DNA of 64,000 bases from CAUYUA01 sp963575675 (GTDB taxonomy: Bacteria > Pseudomonadota > Alphaproteobacteria > Azospirillales > Azospirillaceae), in the NCBI GenBank assembly GCA_963575675.1, contig CAUYUA010000261.1, forward strand, positions 18,121 to 82,120, given 5' to 3'. Below are positions 47,260 to 55,311 of this stretch, piece after piece; position 1 is the first letter of the stretch, and every line of letters starts with the position of its first letter. The notes beneath the pieces were generated by a model, which searched no databases, was not told where the DNA came from, and was given only the letters and a program-made list of their open reading frames with translations. A program made the position numbers and the translations under genes.

Positions 47260-47546
47260 TCAGGTAGAGTTGGAAGACTCACTTCGAGCAAACAAAGCCG
47301 CCGCACGATGCGCCAACAAAGCGTCCCGAAAGTCGATTCGACGTCGCGCCGCGCTCTCACGCATCACCGCCATCATTCGTTCATGCCAGCGTTCGACCGC
47401 CGCCCAACGCAAGCGATCACGACGCTCCACCCCCCCCCCGCCATAACCGTTCGAGCCATTCCCACCGGAAACGGCCCATCATACCGAAGCTCAAGCTCCT
47501 GAAACGCAACGTTCAACGATGGGGCGAACAACGCAATATCTCTCAT
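47260..47546 (-). pseudogene. Small phage-like gene interrupted at a ten-base homopolymer (left copy)
   Basis: Read on the minus strand, the frame starts MRDIALFAPSLNVAFQELELRYDG and reaches a run of ten G (47430-47439 on the plus strand as C). In the present state it ends after 57 residues. With one more G or two fewer, reading would continue in the second frame (ERRDRLRWAAVERWHERMM and on) to about 95 residues. The second frame looks coding, so this is one gene with a frame break at the tract, either phase-variable or decayed. The right copy has the same tract length. Confidence 0.65.
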
Positions 47547-47593
47547 ATTGCCAATATGATGATATTCCTATCATTCGTCAAGCTCCATAACGC

Positions 47594-48226
47594 TTATTGG
47601 CTGACCCAGATGATTCGCGCAACCCACAAGACCTCATCCAAATTAAAAGTTCGGTTCAAGCGCTCCGGATTAACCGACAACAGCTCAATGCGCGTCGCGC
47701 TTTTACGCAAAAGCTGCTTGGCCAACACTTCTCCCTCGCGGGTTTTAACCACAACACGGTCGCCACGCCGATAAGGCGCGCCAGGCGACACCACCACCAC
47801 GTCGCCATCACGATAAACCGGCTCCATGCTGTCGCCGCTGATCTCCAAAGCATAGGCGTGGGGATCGCCCAAAGCTGGAAACAACAATTCATCCCATCCT
47901 CTGCCGACAGGATAACCGACCTCATCAAAGAAACCGTCGTTTCCAGCCTGTGCGTAACCAATCACCGGAATCCGCTGAACAACGTCTTGCCCTTGAGAAT
48001 TGTCGAACAATTGCAAAAACGCCGACAGAGGCGTGTTGGTCGCCTCTAGGATTTTAGAGATGCTCTCCGTCGAAGGCCAACGTAATTTTCCCTCATCTCC
48101 CTGCCGCTTGCTTCGATTGAACGTGGTCGGATCCAGTCCGGCGGATTTTGCCAACGCAGAAGGCGAAAGCCCTTTCGCGGCGGCCAGGCGGTCAATAGCC
48201 CGCCAGATGTCGGAATGCTTGAGCAT
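47594..48226 (-). CDS. CI/LexA-like S24 repressor (left copy)
   Basis: This 210-residue regulator has an N-terminal helix-turn-helix (about residues 1-75, with LSPSALAKSAGLDPTTFNRSKR) and a C-terminal S24 peptidase-like domain. The nucleophilic Ser is in EISGDSMEPVY and the general-base Lys in VVVKTREGEVLAKQL. A possible Ala-Gly self-cleavage site is in GYAQAGNDGF. Such proteins repress phage promoters and self-cleave after DNA damage. The start is taken at MLKHSDIWRAI; a TTG nine codons earlier is possible. It is identical to the right copy, so dosage is doubled. It is divergent from the 121-residue gene. Confidence 0.88.
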   Translation of the reverse strand: MLKHSDIWRAIDRLAAAKGLSPSALAKSAGLDPTTFNRSKRQGDEGKLRWPSTESISKILEATNTPLSAFLQLFDNSQGQDVVQRIPVIGYAQAGNDGFFDEVGYPVGRGWDELLFPALGDPHAYALEISGDSMEPVYRDGDVVVVSPGAPYRRGDRVVVKTREGEVLAKQLLRKSATRIELLSVNPERLNRTFNLDEVLWVARIIWVSQ

Positions 48227-48577
48227 AAAGACGTTGTATTCCGGTAACCGCAAAAAGTCATTAGGCTATTTATCCTATTTTTTCTTGACGCGCCTCACCC
48301 AAAAGACTACAAAGAGAACGCAAAACGATATTAAGAAGAACACAAAACCTCTCTCCCTCCACAAAAGGAACATGCGCCTTCGCACCAAGAGAAACACTTT
48401 ACGAAAAAAAACAAAACAAATAACGAATATCTTCAAAGGCGATTCTTTTGAGAATCTGCGGTTATTTCTTTGCCCATTCTATAGGTTTTTATTCCTTTTG
48501 GGCGCAGCGCCGCCCGACGCGATTCGCTCCCGACAAAATCCATCCTTTTCAAGGACTCTCCCGCCAAGGAACCTTCT
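48227..48577. promoter_or_regulatory. Divergent operator/promoter region of the repressor (left copy)
   Basis: A near-perfect palindrome TAGGCTA-TT-TATCCTA at 48262-48277 lies 36 bases before the repressor start, placed to act as an autoregulatory operator. A second inverted repeat GATTCT-TTTG-AGAATC lies near 48440. The region is AT-rich in contrast to the genes on both sides. The mirror of the palindrome in the right arm is at 51058-51073. Operator assignment is inference from position. Confidence 0.4.
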
Positions 48578-48943
48578 ATGTCCCGAGAACGTTTTACGCC
48601 TCGCACGCAATCCGACGTCGCCCCAGTCCCGTTCTCTTCCGCCGAAGACGCATGGTTTTGGTTTGTCCAAGCCTGGGAAGCGCGCGCCAACGGAGCCCGA
48701 TTCAGCGCCAACCTCGCCAGCCAACCCAGACCGTGTGAGCCCGCCGACATCCTGCAAGTCGTTCATCGCTTGTATCGCCAAAGAAAGCTGATCCAGGACC
48801 ACCTCTGCGTCTTGTTGCATTATGGACGCCGACTTAAAGCGCCTAATCCACACCATCGCCGCGAACAGCGCGCCACAGAATTATGGCGGGAAGCTTTTGC
48901 CGCTCTGACCCCCGTTCTACAAACCAAAGGCATCATCCCATGA
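48578..48943 (+). CDS. Phage-associated hypothetical protein, 121 aa (left copy)
   Basis: The 121-residue protein begins MSRERFTPRTQSDVAPVPFS. It has a helical middle (AEDAWFWFVQAWEARANGAR, then ADILQVVHRLYRQRKLIQDHLCVLLHYGRRLKAP at residues 54-87) and ends EAFAALTPVLQTKGIIP. I recognise no domain, but similar genes accompany S24 repressors in Rhodospirillales prophage remnants. Its stop overlaps the next start by ATGA, so the two are translationally coupled. An identical copy lies in the right arm. Confidence 0.72.
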   Translation: MSRERFTPRTQSDVAPVPFSSAEDAWFWFVQAWEARANGARFSANLASQPRPCEPADILQVVHRLYRQRKLIQDHLCVLLHYGRRLKAPNPHHRREQRATELWREAFAALTPVLQTKGIIP

Positions 48944-49377
48944 CTTCTTTTCCTTCATCACGCATTTCCTCTTCCTTTCCGACGCACGATCATAAAATCT
49001 CCGAAGCTTTGGCCATTTTCCGTGGCGACGCAAACTTGCCTTGGCTGCGCCTATTGCGGCCCGGATTTCGACATTGCTTCGTCGCGGTTCGAGAAAATCA
49101 ACATTGGATTATTCTGGATCCGCTTTTGCCTTTCACCGACGTCTCGTGCCTGGAAACACCGCCAGAGTTCGATTTGGCTGCATGGTTCCGCAATATGGGC
49201 ATGACCGTAGTCCCAACCCTTGTCGATAGAAGCTCACGACGTCCGGCGCCTTGGGGGCCTTTCACTTGTGTTGAAGCGGTGAAACGAATCTTGGGACTTC
49301 ACGACCGCTGGGTTTTGACGCCATGGCAACTTTTCCAACGCCTAACGCATCCCCCACTCCACACGTCCCCTGAATAG
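48940..49377 (+). CDS. Phage-associated hypothetical protein, 145 aa (full copy)
   Basis: This protein starts at the ATG overlapping the preceding stop (ATGA). A Ser-rich start is followed by RHCFVAVRENQHWIILDPLL (about residues 40-59), FDLAAWFRNMGMTVVPTLV and a C-terminal PFTCVEAVKRILGLHDRWVLTPWQLFQRL. Conserved Cys and His residues (HCF, TCVEA) hint at a papain-like or transglutaminase-like fold, but I cannot support an activity. Only this copy is complete: its last 39 codons lie beyond the inverted-repeat edge at 49259. Confidence 0.72.
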   Translation: MTSFPSSRISSSFPTHDHKISEALAIFRGDANLPWLRLLRPGFRHCFVAVRENQHWIILDPLLPFTDVSCLETPPEFDLAAWFRNMGMTVVPTLVDRSSRRPAPWGPFTCVEAVKRILGLHDRWVLTPWQLFQRLTHPPLHTSPE

Positions 49378-49400
49378 AAATCCTCCGGACAAAATCAAAC

Positions 49401-49714
49401 AGGCCCAGGGACTGTGTTCCTGGTCGTGGGGGATCATAAAGGGGGGGGGGCGCGATCGCTCCTCTTATTCGCGAAGCGATCTTCCTTTTGGAATTGTTTA
49501 TTTGCGCAGAGAAACCATAGCCGGTCAATAGACCACCAATAGAAGAAAAATAGAAATATTATGATAATGATAATGATAATGATAACAATAACGGATAGAA
49601 GTTATAAATGAAAATAATAATAAACGATTCCAGAGGAAAATCGCTTCGCGAATAATAGGGGCGATCGCGCCCCCCTTATGATCCCCCACGACCATGAACA
49701 CAGTCCCTGGACCC
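49401..49714. repeat. Full palindromic element with long centre (copy 10)
   Basis: Left half: GGCCCAGGGACTGTGTTCC, a GGGGATCATAAA stretch with a run of ten G, and TTCGCGAAGCGA. Right half: TCGCTTCGCGAATAATAGG, GATCGCGCCCCCC, and ACAGTCCCTGGACCC. The centre (about 49530-49620) holds an ATGATA-type microsatellite, roughly five units from 49557, and an AATAATAATAA stretch. It begins 23 bases after the 145-residue gene and lies in the spacer between the inverted arms. Confidence 0.88.
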
Positions 49715-49791
49715 ATTTTATTACAACTCTTCCTTTTTCTTCATTCCCCATTTTGTCACTTCTTCTCCAAACGCAATAAGGAGCATTTCAT

Positions 49792-50202
49792 ATGGGCGGA
49801 CTATTCTCTTCTTCTCCACGCACAACATCCTCTCAGATTTCCCTTCCCTCCCCGACTCCCCCGCAACCCCCAACGCCATGGTGGGTCACAACGCCGCCTC
49901 CCCCGCCGCCGCCACCGAAAACACAACCATCCCCAACGCCGACAGCCTCCGAACCCCAAACCTCAAACGCCGCCGAAAACACAACCGCACAACGCGACAG
50001 AGGAACAGCCGGAACCATTGCAACCACATGGCGAGGCGTTCCCTCCCGCGCTCCAACCATGACAACCAATGCTCTGGCCCCCAAGGCGCCGGACGTCGTG
50101 AGCTTCTATCGACAAGGGTTGGGACTACGGTCATGCCCATATTGCGGAACCATGCAGCCAAATCGAACTCTGGCGGTGTTTCCAGGCACGAGACGTCGGT
50201 GA
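49792..50202 (+). pseudogene. Pro-rich phage-like gene truncated by the inverted repeat
   Basis: The authentic part (49792-50075, about 94 codons) begins MGGLFSSSPR, has long Pro-rich stretches, and then TTAQRDRGTAGTIATTWRGV. This pattern recalls a small prophage protein that in relatives ends with a short conserved tail after that motif (recall). Here the frame crosses the arm edge at 50075/50076 and continues antisense through the 145-residue gene until 50202, so the original C terminus is lost. AAGGAG precedes the ATG, so it may still be translated as a chimera. Confidence 0.7.
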
Positions 50203-50395
50203 AAGGCAAAAGCGGATCCAGAATAATCCAATGTTGATTTTCTCGAACCGCGACGAAGCAATGTCGAAATCCGGGCCGCAATAGGCGCAGCCAAGGCAAG
50301 TTTGCGTCGCCACGGAAAATGGCCAAAGCTTCGGAGATTTTATGATCGTGCGTCGGAAAGGAAGAGGAAATGCGTGATGAAGGAAAAGAAGTCAT
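49886..50395 (-). pseudogene. Truncated chimeric copy of the 145-aa phage-like gene (right)
   Basis: The first 106 codons (50395 down to 50076) are identical to the left gene, up to APWGP. After the junction the frame runs antisense into the Pro-rich gene and acquires an unrelated Leu/Arg-rich tail. The conserved C-terminal TCVEAVKRILGL segment is lost. It is the reciprocal product of the rearrangement that truncated the gene starting at 49792. Confidence 0.75.
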
Positions 50396-50757
50396 GGGAT
50401 GATGCCTTTGGTTTGTAGAACGGGGGTCAGAGCGGCAAAAGCTTCCCGCCATAATTCTGTGGCGCGCTGTTCGCGGCGATGGTGTGGATTAGGCGCTTTA
50501 AGTCGGCGTCCATAATGCAACAAGACGCAGAGGTGGTCCTGGATCAGCTTTCTTTGGCGATACAAGCGATGAACGACTTGCAGGATGTCGGCGGGCTCAC
50601 ACGGTCTGGGTTGGCTGGCGAGGTTGGCGCTGAATCGGGCTCCGTTGGCGCGCGCTTCCCAGGCTTGGACAAACCAAAACCATGCGTCTTCGGCGGAAGA
50701 GAACGGGACTGGGGCGACGTCGGATTGCGTGCGAGGCGTAAAACGTTCTCGGGACAT
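50392..50757 (-). CDS. Phage-associated hypothetical protein, 121 aa (right copy)
   Basis: This is residue-for-residue identical to the gene at 48578-48943, in opposite orientation. Its ATGA coupling to the following gene is kept, but that following gene is the truncated chimera. See the left copy for a description. Confidence 0.7.
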   Translation of the reverse strand: MSRERFTPRTQSDVAPVPFSSAEDAWFWFVQAWEARANGARFSANLASQPRPCEPADILQVVHRLYRQRKLIQDHLCVLLHYGRRLKAPNPHHRREQRATELWREAFAALTPVLQTKGIIP

Positions 50758-51057
50758 AGAAGGTTCCTTGGCGGGAGAGTCCTTGAAAAGGATGGATTTT
50801 GTCGGGAGCGAATCGCGTCGGGCGGCGCTGCGCCCAAAAGGAATAAAAACCTATAGAATGGGCAAAGAAATAACCGCAGATTCTCAAAAGAATCGCCTTT
50901 GAAGATATTCGTTATTTGTTTTGTTTTTTTTCGTAAAGTGTTTCTCTTGGTGCGAAGGCGCATGTTCCTTTTGTGGAGGGAGAGAGGTTTTGTGTTCTTC
51001 TTAATATCGTTTTGCGTTCTCTTTGTAGTCTTTTGGGTGAGGCGCGTCAAGAAAAAA

Positions 51058-51073
51058 TAGGATAAATAGCCTA
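51058..51073. promoter_or_regulatory. Candidate repressor operator palindrome (right copy)
   Basis: TAGGATA-AA-TAGCCTA mirrors the site at 48262-48277 and lies 35 bases before the right repressor start. With two copies of both repressor and operator, the circuit is duplicated as a unit. Assignment is from symmetry and position only. Confidence 0.38.
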
Positions 51074-51108
51074 ATGACTTTTTGCGGTTACCGGAATACA
51101 ACGTCTTT

Positions 51109-51741
51109 ATGCTCAAGCATTCCGACATCTGGCGGGCTATTGACCGCCTGGCCGCCGCGAAAGGGCTTTCGCCTTCTGCGTTGGCAAAATCCGCCGGACT
51201 GGATCCGACCACGTTCAATCGAAGCAAGCGGCAGGGAGATGAGGGAAAATTACGTTGGCCTTCGACGGAGAGCATCTCTAAAATCCTAGAGGCGACCAAC
51301 ACGCCTCTGTCGGCGTTTTTGCAATTGTTCGACAATTCTCAAGGGCAAGACGTTGTTCAGCGGATTCCGGTGATTGGTTACGCACAGGCTGGAAACGACG
51401 GTTTCTTTGATGAGGTCGGTTATCCTGTCGGCAGAGGATGGGATGAATTGTTGTTTCCAGCTTTGGGCGATCCCCACGCCTATGCTTTGGAGATCAGCGG
51501 CGACAGCATGGAGCCGGTTTATCGTGATGGCGACGTGGTGGTGGTGTCGCCTGGCGCGCCTTATCGGCGTGGCGACCGTGTTGTGGTTAAAACCCGCGAG
51601 GGAGAAGTGTTGGCCAAGCAGCTTTTGCGTAAAAGCGCGACGCGCATTGAGCTGTTGTCGGTTAATCCGGAGCGCTTGAACCGAACTTTTAATTTGGATG
51701 AGGTCTTGTGGGTTGCGCGAATCATCTGGGTCAGCCAATAA
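51109..51741 (+). CDS. CI/LexA-like S24 repressor (right copy)
   Basis: This is identical in sequence to the left repressor at 47594-48226 and in opposite orientation. Both the helix-turn-helix and the S24 Ser/Lys pair are intact, so both genes should give functional protein. It is followed after 47 bases by the homopolymer-interrupted gene. Confidence 0.88.
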   Translation: MLKHSDIWRAIDRLAAAKGLSPSALAKSAGLDPTTFNRSKRQGDEGKLRWPSTESISKILEATNTPLSAFLQLFDNSQGQDVVQRIPVIGYAQAGNDGFFDEVGYPVGRGWDELLFPALGDPHAYALEISGDSMEPVYRDGDVVVVSPGAPYRRGDRVVVKTREGEVLAKQLLRKSATRIELLSVNPERLNRTFNLDEVLWVARIIWVSQ

Positions 51742-51788
51742 GCGTTATGGAGCTTGACGAATGATAGGAATATCATCATATTGGCAAT

Positions 51789-52075
51789 ATGAGAGATATT
51801 GCGTTGTTCGCCCCATCGTTGAACGTTGCGTTTCAGGAGCTTGAGCTTCGGTATGATGGGCCGTTTCCGGTGGGAATGGCTCGAACGGTTATGGCGGGGG
51901 GGGGGTGGAGCGTCGTGATCGCTTGCGTTGGGCGGCGGTCGAACGCTGGCATGAACGAATGATGGCGGTGATGCGTGAGAGCGCGGCGCGACGTCGAATC
52001 GACTTTCGGGACGCTTTGTTGGCGCATCGTGCGGCGGCTTTGTTTGCTCGAAGTGAGTCTTCCAACTCTACCTGA
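51789..52075 (+). pseudogene. Small phage-like gene interrupted at a G10 tract (right copy)
   Basis: The ATG at 51789 opens a frame that reaches the G10 tract at 51896-51905 and stops at 51962. The second frame stays open from the tract to the TGA at 52073-52075 and looks coding (RDRLRWAAVERWHERMM). Eleven or eight G would restore one reading frame of about 95 codons. The tract is the same length in both copies. Confidence 0.65.
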
Positions 52076-52120
52076 CTCTACTTGATTCTACCTGACGACT
52101 CTTCTGAATAAAAATAAGAT

Positions 52121-52195
52121 GGGTCCAGGGACTGTGTTCCTGGTCGCTCGGGATCATAAGGGGGGAGCGAAAGCCCCCCTTATTCGCGAAGCGAC
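52121..52195. repeat. Half palindromic element in the right arm (copy 11)
   Basis: GGGTCCAGGGACTGTGTTCC, then a GGGGGGAGCGAAAGCCCCCC hairpin and TTCGCGAAGCGA. It mirrors the unit at 47140-47214 and lies 46 bases after the homopolymer-interrupted gene. Confidence 0.9.
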
Positions 52196-52304
52196 TTTAA
52201 TTTCTGGAACTTTTGGAGAACTTTAAGGTGACGTCAAGTGACGTTGCTTTGAAACTCAGGTCGCCTACTCTATTCGCTCCACTCTTTAAATTCTTTCTCT
52301 TCCT

Positions 52305-52694
52305 TCTCCCCCTCTCTCTCTCTCTCTCCTTTTTTTCCTCTTTTTTTCTCTTTTTTTCTCTTTATGTTTCCCGGCGACCGGGAACATATGTCTTTGACCC
52401 CACATCAATTAATTATTCTTTGTTGTGCGTTGATACGTCATTTTTTCTGCTCGTTGATGCGAGCGGCTTTGTGCGATGATGGGGCAACGGCAAAATCTGC
52501 CATTCGCTCTCTCGGCAAAGTTTTCCGTAAGAGGCGGGCAAAACCGCTGATGTCGGATGTTTAATTTGTTTTTTGAGGCGTTCAGACTCAAAAAACATGA
52601 GGCGGATGCTCAGAGTCGGGGCAATTGGCCCGTGGCTTGCAACGATGGGCTTGTGTTAGAGTTTGGCTGCTTGGATATTTGGAAAGTCTCTCCC
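52305..52694. other. Pyrimidine-rich tract and fliK upstream region
   Basis: From 52305 to about 52365 the plus strand is almost pure C/T, with CT dinucleotide runs and three CTCTTTTTTT-like units. A degenerate outer module of the palindromic element (CCCGGCGACCGGGAACATATGTC) follows at about 52369-52392. The rest, up to fliK, holds no gene I can support, although the fliK frame is open from 52557. The fliK promoter should lie here. Confidence 0.6.
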
Positions 52695-54494
52695 ATGGAT
52701 GCGCTTCGGAACATCTCTTCTTCCGTGCAGGAGCCGACGGTGAAATCCGGTTCGGCGACCGGGGCCAAGAACGAGCAATTCACCCAAATGATGGATTCCC
52801 TGATCGGGAATGCAGCCAAGCAAGCTGAACACGCCGCAGTTCGAGCGCCGTTGTTGGTGTCGCGAGCGGCTGCGGCGGTGACGCGCGTAGCGGAACGCCA
52901 TGTTGTCGAGCATGCTCCGGAGGCTGATCGCGTAAGGGATAGCGCGGCGCGTAGTCGAGCGACGGATCGGGCTAACGCGCGGACGAATAGTCAACGGGCT
53001 TCGGGGCGCTCTGACGCGGCGACGAATCGACAAGAGGCGCAGCGGGCGGAATCTGCGCGCCAGGCCGAAGAGCGGCGTGTGTCGGGACGTTCAAAAGACG
53101 ACGAACAAAGGCGCGATTCCGAAGCGGTCTCTGACGATTCAACTTCAGAAGACGCAACGACGCAGCAGGCGGCGGTTGGTGACGCTGTTCGTCAGCATCA
53201 GCGCCAGAGGCCGCTGCAACCGAAGCGTCCGGCTTCCGGCGGCGATAGTTCTGACGCGGCGGCGGCGGTCGCCGGTCCTGAAGACGAGCGCGGCGTGGAT
53301 GTCGCCGCGTCGGAGACTCTGGGGACTGGAGGGGCGCCGCTGGACGGCGTGGTTCTTTCCGGTTCTGAAGCGGCGCCTTTGGACGATTCTTCGACTTTGG
53401 TCGACCAAACTCCTGGGGCGGCAAGCAGTTCGACGACGATGGCGGCTTTAGCCGCTTTGGCGTCGGCGCAAACGCGGCAAGCGTTGGCGCTTGCGGCCGG
53501 GAATGTTGGCGGCGCAAAAGTGAATGTCTCCACTGTTTCGGGCGACGGCGCTCTCGCTTCGGGACTTCCGGGGGAGGCGTCGGCGTCTGGCGCGTCGGGA
53601 TTGAATTCGCTTTTGAATGGCGCTCTGTCGGCGTCCGGCGAGCTTGGCGACGCGCCGTCGTCGGAAGAGCCGATCGATGATTCCCAACCCCTGGAGCAAG
53701 AATTTGCGGCTCTGTTGAAGGCCGGACAGGAGGCGCTTCAATCGCCGTCTGTTGCGAATGAGCAGGTGGACAATAGCGTCGCCGCTTCGGCGACCGATGT
53801 GGCGCGCGCGGCTGAAGCGGCGGCGGCTAAGGCGACGAATATTTTATCTGTTGGCGGAGTGGGGGCGGCGACGCGCCCATCCGGCGGGCAGACCGATTCC
53901 GACGTTGGCGGCGATTCCAACAACGGCAACGCGGCGGATTCCTCGATGGATCGCGCCGGAGATTCCCTGACAAATCTTGCCGCGCCGGAAGCCGGAGCGC
54001 GTCCGGCGTCCGGACAAGACTTTGCGAGCCACTTGACCGCTTTTCGCGGCGCGCGGCCCGGTCAGCCCGTGACTGTGCCGGAGCAAATCACAGTTCATAT
54101 CCAGCGTGGCGTGGCGGAAGGCAAAAACAGCATGACGCTTCAGCTCCGACCACATGAGCTGGGGCGTATCGACGTTCGTTTGGAAACTGGGGCCGAAGGG
54201 CACTTGCGCGCAGTGATCACGGCGGACAGCGCTCATACGTTGGAGCTGTTGCAGCGCGATCAGCGCGGTTTGGAGCAGGCGTTGAAAGACGCCGGATTGA
54301 AAATGGACAACTCCAGTTTGAGCTTCAATCTGCGTAGCGACTCTAACCCGTTTCAACAGGCGGAGCAGCGTGGCGATCAAATGTCCGGTCGGCGTCGCGC
54401 GAGTGGTTATGGTCGAGATGAAGACGCTGTTGAGGAAGCGCCGCGTGTTCAGACGTTGCAGCTTGCGCCTGGCCGTATCGATGTGCGCGTTTAG
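52695..54494 (+). CDS. fliK: Flagellar hook-length control protein
   Basis: FliK is the secreted ruler that sets hook length and switches export specificity. The 599-residue protein has a long low-complexity N-terminal and middle part rich in Ala, Ser, Asp and Gly (about residues 1-480), as is usual, and a conserved C-terminal Flg_hook domain (about 480-570) with ITVHIQRGVAEGKNSMTLQLRPHELGRIDVRLE split there, followed by LELLQRDQRGLEQALKDAGL. I take the ATG at 52695 (MDALRNISSS); the earlier in-frame start at 52557 gives an unlikely hydrophobic lead. flgD follows after 54 bases. Confidence 0.9.
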   Translation: MDALRNISSSVQEPTVKSGSATGAKNEQFTQMMDSLIGNAAKQAEHAAVRAPLLVSRAAAAVTRVAERHVVEHAPEADRVRDSAARSRATDRANARTNSQRASGRSDAATNRQEAQRAESARQAEERRVSGRSKDDEQRRDSEAVSDDSTSEDATTQQAAVGDAVRQHQRQRPLQPKRPASGGDSSDAAAAVAGPEDERGVDVAASETLGTGGAPLDGVVLSGSEAAPLDDSSTLVDQTPGAASSSTTMAALAALASAQTRQALALAAGNVGGAKVNVSTVSGDGALASGLPGEASASGASGLNSLLNGALSASGELGDAPSSEEPIDDSQPLEQEFAALLKAGQEALQSPSVANEQVDNSVAASATDVARAAEAAAAKATNILSVGGVGAATRPSGGQTDSDVGGDSNNGNAADSSMDRAGDSLTNLAAPEAGARPASGQDFASHLTAFRGARPGQPVTVPEQITVHIQRGVAEGKNSMTLQLRPHELGRIDVRLETGAEGHLRAVITADSAHTLELLQRDQRGLEQALKDAGLKMDNSSLSFNLRSDSNPFQQAEQRGDQMSGRRRASGYGRDEDAVEEAPRVQTLQLAPGRIDVRV

Positions 54495-54548
54495 AATAAT
54501 CTGTGCGTTCAGCAGAATACGGAATTCTTAAGAGAAAGGATAACGCCG

Positions 54549-55298
54549 ATGAGCACCACGACGGCGGCGGATTCAGTCACAAACACCGCATTGGCTCAAT
54601 CCCGAAGCCAGCTTGCAACGACGCCGGGTAAAAGCGTTGGCAAAGTTGCTCCCGGGACGACGTCAGGCAGCCAAACGGCGCTTGCTTCGAAAGGGCTCGG
54701 CGACAACTTCGATAATTTCTTGAAGATGTTGACCACCCAGATGAAGAACCAAGACCCGTTGAAGCCGATGGACACCAACGAAATGACTGCTCAGTTGGTC
54801 AATTTCGCGAATGTCGAGCAAAACATCGGCACCAACACTCGATTGGACAAGTTGATCGCGTTGCAAGGCGCGGGCTCCACATCGACTTCTCTTGGCTACA
54901 TCGGCAAAGTCGTCGAGGCCACGGGTGATCAGGTGGTGTATGAGGGGTCGGGAAGTTTGCCGATTACCTATTCTCTGCCGGAAAACGCTCAGTCGCTTGA
55001 AATCTCGCTCTTTGATTCAAAAGGCAACAAAGTTCGGACGCTTCAAGGGGATCGATTCGCTGGAAGCCACTCCGTTGCATGGGATGGACTCAACAGCAGT
55101 GGCGGGCAGGCGGCGGCTGGCGCTTACCGCGTCGGCATCACTGCCTCCACTCAAGACGCCGCAGGCGTCAGCCGCCCAATCGTCGCGGCCACTCGCACTA
55201 CGGGGCGCGTCACAGGGGTTGATATGACGGGAGAATTGCCGATGTTGGCCATAGGGCCCGTGAACGTCGCTTTGAATGACGTCATCGCCATTCAATAA
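54549..55298 (+). CDS. flgD: Flagellar hook capping protein FlgD
   Basis: FlgD caps the growing hook so that FlgE subunits can be added. The 249-residue protein has the N-terminal signature FDNFLKMLTTQMKNQDPLKPMDTNEMTAQLVNFANVEQN (residues 56-94), a central FlgD Ig-like part with DSKGNKVRTLQGDRFAGSHSVAWDGLNSSG, and a C-terminal RVTGVDMTGELPMLAIGPVNVALNDVIAI. AAAGGA precedes the ATG. It ends the operon: a terminator follows, so flgE, usually next, is elsewhere. Confidence 0.96.
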   Translation: MSTTTAADSVTNTALAQSRSQLATTPGKSVGKVAPGTTSGSQTALASKGLGDNFDNFLKMLTTQMKNQDPLKPMDTNEMTAQLVNFANVEQNIGTNTRLDKLIALQGAGSTSTSLGYIGKVVEATGDQVVYEGSGSLPITYSLPENAQSLEISLFDSKGNKVRTLQGDRFAGSHSVAWDGLNSSGGQAAAGAYRVGITASTQDAAGVSRPIVAATRTTGRVTGVDMTGELPMLAIGPVNVALNDVIAIQ

Positions 55299-55311
55299 AA
55301 GGAATTGGGAT

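Larger units (their letters stand above)
47023..49259. repeat. Left arm of a 2,237-bp perfect inverted repeat
   Basis: Every position here mirrors the right arm (50076-52312) with coordinate sum 99335. All ORFs in the arms translate identically, and every segment I compared by eye (near 47101, 47401, 48301 and 49219) was identical, including a ten-base homopolymer. Identity stops sharply at 47022/52313 and 49260/50075. The arm carries a half palindromic element, a gene with a homopolymer frameshift, an S24 repressor, its operator region and two phage-like genes. Confidence 0.93.
50076..52312. repeat. Right arm of the 2,237-bp perfect inverted repeat
   Basis: This is the exact reverse complement of 47023-49259 as far as checked. 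Its outer edge at 52312 abuts a pyrimidine-rich low-complexity tract, and its inner edge cuts the Pro-rich gene. The near-total identity means either a recent duplication, active gene conversion between arms, or an assembly fold-back. Confidence 0.93.

Noticed and set aside
48000..48791. 263-codon ORF antisense to the left repressor (and its mirror 50544-51335)
   Set aside because: It overlaps the repressor antisense, the operator region and the 121-residue gene in another frame; no domain is visible.
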